Both the position numbers and the translations under genes were made by a program. A stretch of DNA of 64,000 nucleotides from Methylobrevis albus (GTDB lineage: Bacteria; Pseudomonadota; Alphaproteobacteria; Rhizobiales; Pleomorphomonadaceae), in assembly GCF_015904235.1 (NCBI RefSeq), contig NZ_JADZLT010000037.1, positions 1-64,000 of the forward strand. The letters are read 5' to 3'. Of this stretch, positions 51,033 through 58,750 are shown piece after piece (position 1 is the stretch's first letter; every line of letters begins with the position of its first letter). The notes under the pieces were generated by a model. That model saw nothing but the letters and a program-made list of their open reading frames with translations. It was not told the origin of the DNA and made no database searches.

Positions 51033-52726
51033 GGGGTCTCCTCCAGCAAGCCTGCGGCGGCGAGGCCCGCGATGTGGCCGAAGGTGAGGGCCGGGCCGAG
51101 GTTGATGCCGCCGGCGGGGTAGAAGCCGCCCATCACGGAGGCCATGTCGGTGCCGGCCGCATAGAGGCCGGGGATCGGGCCGTCGTCACCGATGACGCGG
51201 GCCGCGGCGTCGGTCGCGACGCCGGCGAAGGTGCCGAAGCTGCCGGGGACGACGCGGACCGCGAGATAGGGCGGGCGGTCGATCGGCGCGACGCAGGGGT
51301 TGGGCCGGTGCGCGGCGTCGCCCTGCAGGCGCATGTAGGGCGTCGTGCCGCGGCCGAAGGCGGGGTCCTCGCCGCGCGCGGCGTCGCGATTCCAGGCGTC
51401 GAGCGTCGCGCCGAGGCCGGCGGGATCGATGCCGCAGGCGGTGGCCAGAGCCTCTGGCGTCGCGCCGGATTTCAGATATCCGCGCCGCAGCCAGGGGCCG
51501 AGCGGCACGGGGAAGGGGCGCGAGATGCCGAGGCCGTAGCGGCGCTGGAAGGCGCGGGTGGCGATCAGCCAGGCCTCGGGCGGCCGGCCGGGCGGCGTGC
51601 TGCGCAGCAGCGCCTCGACGAAATCATGATAGCCGAGCCCCTCGTTGCAGAAGCGGCGGCCGTCGGGCAGCACGGCGATGATCCCCGGCTTGCCGCGCTC
51701 GATGATGTGGGGAAACGGCGCCTCGCGCCCGTCCGGCCAGCGCACGACCGAGACCGGACACCAGGCGCCGGGGCTGTTGCCGCGGCCTTCGCGGCCGCCG
51801 ACGGCTTCGACCATACGCAGCCCGTCGCCGGTGGCGGTGGGCACGGCGAGGGTGCGGTGGACGGCGTTGTCGGGAAACTCTGCCGCGCGGCGGGCGCCGT
51901 CGTGCGGGAAGCCGCCCGAGGCGAGCACCACGCCGCGGCGGGTGTGGATGGTGACTTCCGCGCCTCCGGCCCCGAGCACCGCGCCGGTAATCCGGCCACC
52001 CTCCTCGACGAGCCTGAGCGCCGGGCTGGCGGTGCGGAACTCCACGCCGAGATCGGCGGCCGAGCGGATCAGCCGGGCGACGAGGGCGCTGCCGTTGCGC
52101 AGTTGCATCGCCCGGCCGTGGCGCGCGAGATCCCAGAGGTGGCGGGTCATGCGGCGGCCGACGTGGAGGGCGGCGCGGGGGTCGCGGGTCATCGTCATGA
52201 AGGCGCGCAGGTCCGCGCCGGCCTGGATCGGGAGGCCCCAGAAGCTCGTCTCGCGCAAGGGACGGCGCAGCAGGGCGATCAGGGGTCCGAGGCCGCGCCC
52301 GTCATAGGGGGCCGCGATCACCGAGCGCCCGCCGGTGCCGGCACCCGGCAGGTGGCCGTAAGTGTCGGGGATGTGGCTGCCGGGCTCGAAGGCGAGCGCG
52401 GTGTGCGTCTCGAAGAAGGCCACCATGCGCGGGGCAAAGTCGAGGAACGCGCGCACGCGCGGCGGGTCGAAATGGTTGCCGAGCACGGCGCGCAGGTAGG
52501 TTTCGGCCGCTTCCGTCGTGTCTCTGGTGCCGGCGCGGGCGCAGACCGGGTTGCCCGGCGCCCAGATCCAGCCGCCGGACCAGGCCGTGGTGCCGCCGAG
52601 CACCGCATCCTTTTCGGCGACGATCACCCGCAGCCCGTGGTGCGCGGCGGTCACGGCCGCGGCGAGGCCGGCCGCACCGGAGCCGATGACGAGGAGATCG
52701 CAGTCGTTGGCCACCGCCGGGGTCAT
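51029..52726 (-). CDS. FAD-dependent dehydrogenase, 3-ketosteroid dehydrogenase / fumarate reductase-like
   Basis: The product is 565 residues. The FAD dinucleotide motif D-L-L-V-I-G-S-G-A-A-G-L-A-A-A is at residues 9-24, followed by E-K-D-A-V-L-G-G-T-T-A-W-S-G-G, the family mark. A second FAD contact G-L-Y-A-A-G-T-D-M-A-S-V-M-G-G-F-Y-P-A-G-G-I-N-L-G-P-A is near the C-terminus. It may desaturate a cyclic ketone or acid. It is coupled to the TIM-barrel gene and the IclR gene by 4-base overlaps. The true substrate is unknown; steroid genes are absent, so a hydroaromatic acid is likelier. Confidence 0.88.
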   Translation of the reverse strand: MTPAVANDCDLLVIGSGAAGLAAAVTAAHHGLRVIVAEKDAVLGGTTAWSGGWIWAPGNPVCARAGTRDTTEAAETYLRAVLGNHFDPPRVRAFLDFAPRMVAFFETHTALAFEPGSHIPDTYGHLPGAGTGGRSVIAAPYDGRGLGPLIALLRRPLRETSFWGLPIQAGADLRAFMTMTRDPRAALHVGRRMTRHLWDLARHGRAMQLRNGSALVARLIRSAADLGVEFRTASPALRLVEEGGRITGAVLGAGGAEVTIHTRRGVVLASGGFPHDGARRAAEFPDNAVHRTLAVPTATGDGLRMVEAVGGREGRGNSPGAWCPVSVVRWPDGREAPFPHIIERGKPGIIAVLPDGRRFCNEGLGYHDFVEALLRSTPPGRPPEAWLIATRAFQRRYGLGISRPFPVPLGPWLRRGYLKSGATPEALATACGIDPAGLGATLDAWNRDAARGEDPAFGRGTTPYMRLQGDAAHRPNPCVAPIDRPPYLAVRVVPGSFGTFAGVATDAAARVIGDDGPIPGLYAAGTDMASVMGGFYPAGGINLGPALTFGHIAGLAAAGLLEETP

Positions 52727-53508
52727 GACCGCCCCCGGAAGAAACCGGATGCCGGGATCATGCCGGCGAGGTCGGCCGCCGCGGCGTGCAGGGCGGGCAG
52801 CAGCGCGGCGCGGCGGGCTTCGGTGAGGCGGGCCGCCGGGCCGGCGATCGACAGGCTCCCCGGGGCAGGGCCGTCGGCCGGCAGCGGCACCGCGATCGCC
52901 GCCATGCCGGCGAGGAAGCAGTCCACCGCCTCGGCATGGCCGAGGTCGCGGGTGCGGGCGAGCAGGGCGAGCACCTCGTCCATGCCGAGGCGACTGCCCT
53001 CGGCGGCGCCGTCCGGCGGGGCGAGGCCCTGCTTCGCGACCAGCGCCAGCGCCCGGTCGTCGTCCAGCGTCGCCGCCCAGGCCCGGCCGCTGGCGCTGTA
53101 GGCGAGCGAGGCGTCGGCGCCCTGTTCGCGGGCGGGATCGTAGCGCAGGCCCGCCGTCGCCCCTTGCGCAAAGGCGACCCAGACCAGCCGGTCGCCATCC
53201 GCCACCGAGAGCCGGACCAGTTCGCCGGCCGCCGCGGCCAGCCGATCCAGCACCGGCTGCGCCACGTCCGTCACCCCAGTGCGGCCGAGCCAGCCGAGGC
53301 CGAGGGCTGCGAGGCGGATGGTCAGCGCATAGGTGCCGGTGCCGGGATGCTGGCAGACGTAGTCGGCGCGCACGAGGTCGTTGAGCAGCCGATGGGTGGC
53401 CGACGGCGGCGCGTCGATATGGGCCGCGACGCGCTGGACGGAGAGGCCGTCCGGGTGCTGCGACAAAAGGTCGAGGACACCCAGCATGCGATCGATGGCG
53501 GCGGTCAT
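52723..53508 (-). CDS. IclR-family transcriptional regulator
   Basis: The product is 261 residues. The N-terminal winged helix is at residues 1-70 (L-G-V-L-D-L-L-S-Q-H-P-D-G-L-S-V-Q-R-V-A, then S-A-T-H-R-L-L-N-D-L) and the IclR effector domain follows (R-L-S-V-A-D-G-D-R-L-V-W-V near residue 95, Y-S-A-S-G-R-A-W-A near 135). It overlaps the flavin dehydrogenase gene (ATGA) and therefore is transcribed with its likely targets. A palindrome of the IclR operator type sits 33-47 bases upstream. Confidence 0.92.
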   Translation of the reverse strand: MTAAIDRMLGVLDLLSQHPDGLSVQRVAAHIDAPPSATHRLLNDLVRADYVCQHPGTGTYALTIRLAALGLGWLGRTGVTDVAQPVLDRLAAAAGELVRLSVADGDRLVWVAFAQGATAGLRYDPAREQGADASLAYSASGRAWAATLDDDRALALVAKQGLAPPDGAAEGSRLGMDEVLALLARTRDLGHAEAVDCFLAGMAAIAVPLPADGPAPGSLSIAGPAARLTEARRAALLPALHAAAADLAGMIPASGFFRGRS

Positions 53509-53521
53509 GGCGAGTCCCAGA

Positions 53522-53555
53522 TTGGAAGTGCATTCAATAATGGAATGTCATTCCA
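53522..53555. promoter_or_regulatory. Putative IclR operator pair in the iclR-lysR divergent region
   Basis: TGGAATG-T-CATTCCA (53541-53555) is a perfect 15-base dyad. TTGGAAGTGCATTCAA (53522-53537) is a degenerate second copy of the same half-sites. TGGAA/TTCCA dyads are typical IclR operators. The pair lies between the iclR start (53508) and the lysR start (53603) and could control both directions. Confidence 0.65.
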
Positions 53556-53602
53556 AAAATCAAGCCGCTTTGCCGCCGCATCGGCTCTGCTACGATCGGC
53601 GC

Positions 53603-54529
53603 ATGAAGGAATTGACGCTGCGACAGATGGAAGTGGTGCGGGCGGTGATGATCGCGGGCTCGATCCAGGGCGCCGCCAATCTGCTCAACGTGTCCGCGCC
53701 CGGGATCAGCCGGCTGATCAAGCACACCGAGGAAAGCCTCGGTTTCCGGCTGTTCGAGCGCCGGGCCGGCATCTTCGTGCCGGCGCCCGAGGCGCACGCG
53801 ATCTTCGCCATCCTCAACCAGGTCTACCGGCAGGTCGAGCACCTCAACACGGCCGTCTCGTCGGTGCAGAAGGGCCAGGACTTCGCGCTCTCCTTCGCCT
53901 CCGCCCCGTCGATCGCGCAGTTCATCGCGGCGCGGGCGATCCGCTCGATCCGGGCGCGGTTTCCCGACCTGATGATCGACCTCAACATCCTCAAGATCGA
54001 GGAGACGCTGAACTACCTGCTGCTGGAGCAGGGCGAGGTGGTGTTCATGTCGTCGCCGGTGGCGAACTCCGCGGTGGAATCGACGCCGCTCGTCGAGGGC
54101 CGGATCGTCGCCATCCTGCCCGAGGGGCACGAACTCGCGGCGCAGGACGCGGTGTCGGTGCACGATCTGATCCGGTTTCCCTTCATCGGTGTCGATCCGG
54201 ACGACCCCTACGGCGAACTCCTCGCCCGGCCGTTCCGCGACGCCGGGCTGGAGCCGCGGCACACGATGCGGGGGCGCTTCGCGCAGACCACCGTCAGCCT
54301 CGTCCGGCACGGGCTCGGCGTCGCGGTGATCGACGAGTTCTCGGTGGCGGAGGTCTACCTGCCGGGGCTGGTCCGGCGGCCGCTGCGCGAGGAGGCCGCG
54401 ATCACGGCCTATGTCGTGCAGAAGCGCGGCCGCCAGCTGTCGAGTTTCGCGGAGTATACCATCGAGCGGTTTCGGCACGAACTCGTCACGGCGACGTCAC
54501 AGGAGGGATGGGACCAGCCTACCGGATGA
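53603..54529 (+). CDS. LysR-family transcriptional regulator
   Basis: The product is 308 residues. The winged helix is at residues 3-62 (L-T-L-R-Q-M-E-V-V-R-A-V-M, then G-S-I-Q-G-A-A-N-L-L-N-V-S-A-P-G-I-S-R-L-I-K-H-T-E) and the substrate-binding domain starts near residue 90. It stands just before tctC on the same strand, 113 bases away, and most likely controls the transporter and the shikimate genes behind it in response to a hydroaromatic acid. The start at 53603 directly opens the helix-turn-helix. Confidence 0.9.
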   Translation: MKELTLRQMEVVRAVMIAGSIQGAANLLNVSAPGISRLIKHTEESLGFRLFERRAGIFVPAPEAHAIFAILNQVYRQVEHLNTAVSSVQKGQDFALSFASAPSIAQFIAARAIRSIRARFPDLMIDLNILKIEETLNYLLLEQGEVVFMSSPVANSAVESTPLVEGRIVAILPEGHELAAQDAVSVHDLIRFPFIGVDPDDPYGELLARPFRDAGLEPRHTMRGRFAQTTVSLVRHGLGVAVIDEFSVAEVYLPGLVRRPLREEAAITAYVVQKRGRQLSSFAEYTIERFRHELVTATSQEGWDQPTG

Positions 54530-54642
54530 ACATCATGTTACGATCGCCGCAGTATCGGTATTTGCAGTTAAAGCGAAGCTGCGACATGGTTCGGCTACGG
54601 ACGGGGAGAGACGTCTGGCCATATGTCAGGGAGGAAACCGAC

Positions 54643-55638
54643 ATGATGATGAAATCCGTAATCGGCGCCGTCGTTGCGCTCAGCCTCAGCGCGCTGCCCG
54701 CGCTGGCCGAATATCCCGAGAAGGAAATCCAGGGCATCATCCAGTGGGGCGCCGGCGGCTCGACCGATACCGTCGCCCGGGCGATCACCCCGCGCGCCGA
54801 AGCGGTGCTCGGCGGCAAGATCGTGATGCAGAACGTCACCGGCGGCGTCGGCGCCATCGGCCTCAACCAGGTCGCCGACGCGGACGCGGACGGCTACACG
54901 GTCTTGTTCGGCGCGGAAAACCCGCTGCTCTACAAGGTGATGAAGCTCGGCGACAAGGACTACAGCGACTTCATCCCGATCAACATCATCGCCCGCGGCG
55001 TGCCGATCCTGGTCGCCAACGTCGACGCGCCGTTCAACACCTTCCCCGAGATGGTCGCCTACATCAACGCCAACCCCAAGGCGGTGAAGTTCGGCTCGAC
55101 CGGCCCGGGCGGCCTGCCGTCGGTGGTCACCGCGATGATCAACGCGAAGACGCCGCTTGACGTGACCTTCATCCCCTATGACGGCGACGGCCCGGCGCTG
55201 ACCGCCCTGCAGGGCGGCGCCATCCACGTGATGCCGGCCGTGCTCGGCGCCGCCATCGAGGGCATCAAGGGCGGCACGATGAAGCCGATCGCCCTGTTCG
55301 ACGTCGAAGCCTCGCCGCAGCTGCCCGACGTTCCGACCATCGTCTCGACCAACCCCGAGTTCGCCGACGTGCTGCCGTGGGGCCCGTTCTTCGGCGTCTT
55401 CGTCAAGGAGGGCACGCCCGACGACGTGGTGGCGAAGCTGACCGCGGCCTATGCCGAGGGCGCCAAGCACCCGGACTTCGTGTCGCTGATCGACGGCCGC
55501 GGCTTCAAGATGCTGTCGCTGTCGGGCGAAGAGGCCGAGACCTTCCTCAACGGCTGGCAGTCGACGACCTCGTGGCTGATCCACGACGCCGGCCTCACCA
55601 AGGCCTCGCCGGAAGAGTTCGGCATCCCGAAGCCCTGA
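54643..55638 (+). CDS. tctC: TctC-family periplasmic solute-binding protein of a tripartite tricarboxylate transporter
   Basis: The product is 331 residues. A signal peptide covers residues 1-22 (V-I-G-A-V-V-A-L-S-L-S-A-L-P-A-L-A). The mature protein has the TctC/Bug marks I-I-Q-W-G-A-G-G-S-T-D-T-V-A-R, A-D-G-Y-T-V-L-F-G, and G-S-T-G-P-G-G-L-P near residue 140. Three ATG codons in a row start the gene; GGGAGG lies 8 bases before the first. It captures a carboxylate; the neighbours suggest quinate, shikimate or a related acid rather than citrate. Confidence 0.93.
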   Translation: MMMKSVIGAVVALSLSALPALAEYPEKEIQGIIQWGAGGSTDTVARAITPRAEAVLGGKIVMQNVTGGVGAIGLNQVADADADGYTVLFGAENPLLYKVMKLGDKDYSDFIPINIIARGVPILVANVDAPFNTFPEMVAYINANPKAVKFGSTGPGGLPSVVTAMINAKTPLDVTFIPYDGDGPALTALQGGAIHVMPAVLGAAIEGIKGGTMKPIALFDVEASPQLPDVPTIVSTNPEFADVLPWGPFFGVFVKEGTPDDVVAKLTAAYAEGAKHPDFVSLIDGRGFKMLSLSGEEAETFLNGWQSTTSWLIHDAGLTKASPEEFGIPKP

Positions 55639-55763
55639 GCTTTCCACCTGCGAAGAGCTGACGCCGCCCCATGCCCCGCAGCCGGGGCGGCGTCTTCACG
55701 CCTGACGTCCGGTCCGGGAGGAGCCGAGCGGACGCCGTGGCCGACCCGTTGGGAGGAAAAGCA

Positions 55764-56279
55764 ATGCAGACGAAGCAACCGAGACGACCCGGCGAGCTGG
55801 TGTTCAACCTCGCCATGGTGCTGGGCAGCCTGTTCCTGCTGTGGTCCGCCTATGGCATCTCGGGGTTCGAGGCGCTGTCCGCGCCCGGCGCCGTGCCGAT
55901 GGTGACGACCGCAGCCATGCTCGTGTGCGCCGTGCTGATCTTCCGGGAAAGCCTGCGCAAGGGCGCCAGCACCGACGAGACGGTGGCGCGGGACATCCTG
56001 CCGCTGCCGATCCTCGTCACCATCGCCGCCGTCGCCGCCTATGCGCTGCTGCTGCGGCCGCTCGGCTTCCTGCCGACGTCGTTCCTGTTCCTCACCGGGC
56101 TGATCTACTACCTCGGCCGCTACAGCCTGCTGCGCGCGGCGCTGCTGTCGGCGCTGATCGTCCTCATCATCTTCCTGATCTTCCGCATCGTGTTCACGGT
56201 GCTGATGCCGCCCGGCATCGTGCCCGAGGCCGAGATCCTCGCCTGGTTCCGCGGCCTGTTCGCGGGAAGGGGGGCCTGA
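55764..56279 (+). CDS. tctB: TctB-family small membrane subunit
   Basis: The product is 171 residues with about four membrane segments (for example F-N-L-A-M-V-L-G-S-L-F-L-L-W-S-A-Y near the start and the last near residues 125-150, A-L-I-V-L-I-I-F-L-I-F-R). GGGAGGAAA precedes the ATG. tctA begins two bases after its stop. It stabilises or assists the TctA channel. Confidence 0.9.
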   Translation: MQTKQPRRPGELVFNLAMVLGSLFLLWSAYGISGFEALSAPGAVPMVTTAAMLVCAVLIFRESLRKGASTDETVARDILPLPILVTIAAVAAYALLLRPLGFLPTSFLFLTGLIYYLGRYSLLRAALLSALIVLIIFLIFRIVFTVLMPPGIVPEAEILAWFRGLFAGRGA

Positions 56280-56280
56280 C

Positions 56281-57780
56281 ATGGACGCCGTCAACGCCCT
56301 GCTGATCCCGATCTTCGACCTGCAACTGCTCGGTCTGATCGCCCTCGGCACCTTCGCCGGCATATACGTCGGCGCCATCCCCGGCCTCTCCGTCACCATG
56401 GCGGTGTCGATCCTGATCTCGTTCACCTTCACCTGGGAGGTGTACCCGGCGCTCGCGCTGATGATCGGCATCTACATGGGCGGGGTCTACGGCGGCTCGC
56501 GCACCGCGATCCTGCTCAACATTCCCGGCGCCCCCTCCGCGATCGCCACCGCGCTCGACGGCTTCCCGATGGCGCAGCAGGGCAAGGCGGGCGAGGCGAT
56601 CGGCATCGTCACCGTGGTCTCCTTCATCGGCGGCTTCATCGGCATCTTCGCGCTCGCCCTGTTCGCCCCGTCGCTCGCCGACTTCGCGATCCGGTTCCAG
56701 CCGCGCGACTACTTCCTGCTCGGCGTGCTCGGCATCCTGCTGGTCGGGTCGCTGTCGGGCGAGAGCCTCGTCAAGGGCATCTTCTCGGGTGCACTCGGCA
56801 TCGCGATCGGCTCCGTCGGCATGGACCCGCTCACCTTCACCGAACGCTTCACCTTCGAGATCTCCGGCCTGCGCGCCGGCGTGTCCTTCGTCGCGGTGAT
56901 GATCGGCATGTTCGGCATCTCCGAAGGGCTGATGCAACTCCACACGGTCAATACGGCCGCGGTGAAGCAGACCATCGGCCGGATCGTCCCGTCGTGGGCC
57001 CAGGTGCGCAAGCACCTGCCGCTCGGCCTGCAGACCTCGAGCATCGGTACGGTGATCGGCGCGCTGCCGGGCACCGGCGGCGATATCGCGGCGCTGATGG
57101 CCTACGACCACGCCAAGCGCGTGACCAAGAACCCCGAGGTGCCCTTCGGCAAGGGCGCGATCGAGGGGCTGGTCGCGCCGGAAACCGCCAACAACGCGGC
57201 GGTCGGCGGGGCGTTCATCCCGATGTTGACCCTCGGCATTCCGGGCGACGCCGTCACCGCGATCATGATCGGCGCGCTGTTCATCCACGGGCTCAATCCC
57301 GGCCCGCTGCTGATGACCAGCCAGCCCGACATGTTCTGGTTCATCGTCAGTTCGCTGATGCTCGCCAACTGCTTCATGCTGATCTTCGGCCTCACCGGCA
57401 TCCGCCTCTTCGTCAAGATCGTGGAACTGCCGCGCACCGTGCTGCTGCCGGTGATCCTGCTCTTGTCGATCGTCGGCGCCTATGCGGTCAACAACAGCCT
57501 GACCGACGTCTACTGGATGCTCGGCTTCGGCGTGTTCGGCTACTTCATGAAGCTCTACGGCTACCCGCTCGGCCCCGTCATCCTCGGCGTGATCCTGTCG
57601 CGCCTGCTCGACGACAACTGGCGCCGGGCGATCATCTCGGACCAGGAGAGCCTGTGGATGCTGCTGAAGGGCACGCTGGCGAGCCCGCTGTCGCTGGTGC
57701 TGTTCGCTGCGGTGATCCTGATCTTCCTGTCGAAGACCCCGCTCTGGGGCCTCGTCTTCCGCAGGAAGACGGCGGCCTGA
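56281..57780 (+). CDS. tctA: TctA-family large membrane subunit
   Basis: The product is 499 residues with about 11-12 membrane segments. The TctA hallmarks are G-A-I-P-G-L-S-V-T-M-A near residue 37, Y-G-G-S-R-T-A-I-L-L-N-I-P-G-A-P-S-A near 75, G-A-L-P-G-T-G-G-D-I-A-A near 260 and E-T-A-N-N-A-A-V-G-G-A. It is the cation-driven permease of the system. Confidence 0.95.
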   Translation: MDAVNALLIPIFDLQLLGLIALGTFAGIYVGAIPGLSVTMAVSILISFTFTWEVYPALALMIGIYMGGVYGGSRTAILLNIPGAPSAIATALDGFPMAQQGKAGEAIGIVTVVSFIGGFIGIFALALFAPSLADFAIRFQPRDYFLLGVLGILLVGSLSGESLVKGIFSGALGIAIGSVGMDPLTFTERFTFEISGLRAGVSFVAVMIGMFGISEGLMQLHTVNTAAVKQTIGRIVPSWAQVRKHLPLGLQTSSIGTVIGALPGTGGDIAALMAYDHAKRVTKNPEVPFGKGAIEGLVAPETANNAAVGGAFIPMLTLGIPGDAVTAIMIGALFIHGLNPGPLLMTSQPDMFWFIVSSLMLANCFMLIFGLTGIRLFVKIVELPRTVLLPVILLLSIVGAYAVNNSLTDVYWMLGFGVFGYFMKLYGYPLGPVILGVILSRLLDDNWRRAIISDQESLWMLLKGTLASPLSLVLFAAVILIFLSKTPLWGLVFRRKTAA

Positions 57781-57904
57781 CGCTGTGCCGTCGCGGCCAC
57801 GCCGCGGCGGGCAGGGCGGACCGAGCCCGCGCCAGGCCCACCGCCTTCATCCCCCGCGCCGCAGGTTGCGGTTCCGGGGGGCCGCCGTACGAAAGGAACG
57901 CCGC

Positions 57905-58750
57905 ATGACCGACCTGATCCGCCTTGGCCTGATCGGCGACAACATCGCGAAATCGCAGTCGCCGCGCCTGCACCGGCTGGCGGGGGCGCAGAACGGGCGG
58001 CGCGTCACCTACGACCAGCTGGTGCCGGCCGAGATCGGCAAGGATTTCGACGCCCTGTTCGCCGACATCGCGGCGTCCGGCTATCGCGGCATCAACGTCA
58101 CCTATCCCTACAAGGAGCGCGCGGCGGCGAAGGTGATGGTGCATGATCCGCTGGTGCGGGCGATCGGGGCCGTCAACACGGTGGTGTTCGAGGCCGGCGG
58201 GCCGCAGGGGTTCAACACCGACTATTCCGGCTTCATCGCCGCCTATCGCCGGGTGCGCGGCGACGCCGCCCCCGGGCCGGTACTGATGATCGGCGCGGGC
58301 GGGGTCGGCAAGGCGGTCGCCTTCGGCCTGGTGGCGCTGGGGCTCGCCGAAATCGGCATCTGCGACCGCGACCTCGCCAAGGCGGCAGCGCTCGCCGACG
58401 CGCTGGCCGCCGCCCGGCCCGGTCTCGTCACCGTGACGGGCACCGATGCGGCGGCGCTGGCGCCGGGGGCGGCGGGCATCATCAACTGCACCCCCGTCGG
58501 CATGGTCGGCTACGACGGCACGCCGCTGCCGCGCGCAGCCCTCGCCGGCGCGGAATGGGTGTTCGACGCGGTCTATACGCCGGTCGAGACCGCGTTCCTG
58601 CAGGACGCCGCCGCCGCGGGGCTGCAGGTGATCTCGGGCTACGAGCTGTTCTTCGGCCAGGGCGTCGACGCCTGGGCGGTGTTCACCGGGCTGCCGCTCG
58701 ACGAGGCGCGGATGCGCCGCGAGCTCGCCGACGGAAAGGACGTGTCATGA
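57905..58750 (+). CDS. Shikimate/quinate dehydrogenase (AroE family)
   Basis: The product is 281 residues. Substrate motifs: I-A-K-S-Q-S-P-R-L-H near residue 14 and N-V-T-Y-P-Y-K near 65 (catalytic Lys), then N-T-D-Y-S-G near 100. The cofactor loop is G-A-G-G-V-G-K-A near 128, followed by C-D-R-D near 152; an acidic end to that strand favours NAD over NADP. As one operon with quiC it probably oxidises quinate or shikimate to the 3-dehydro acids (a catabolic QuiA/B-type role) rather than serving aromatic synthesis. The stop overlaps the quiC start (ATGA). Confidence 0.88.
   Translation: MTDLIRLGLIGDNIAKSQSPRLHRLAGAQNGRRVTYDQLVPAEIGKDFDALFADIAASGYRGINVTYPYKERAAAKVMVHDPLVRAIGAVNTVVFEAGGPQGFNTDYSGFIAAYRRVRGDAAPGPVLMIGAGGVGKAVAFGLVALGLAEIGICDRDLAKAAALADALAAARPGLVTVTGTDAAALAPGAAGIINCTPVGMVGYDGTPLPRAALAGAEWVFDAVYTPVETAFLQDAAAAGLQVISGYELFFGQGVDAWAVFTGLPLDEARMRRELADGKDVS

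Noticed and set aside
52723..54529. Steroid degradation locus, suggested by the 3-ketosteroid-dehydrogenase-like flavoprotein
   Set aside because: No other steroid genes; all neighbours belong to hydroaromatic or protocatechuate metabolism.
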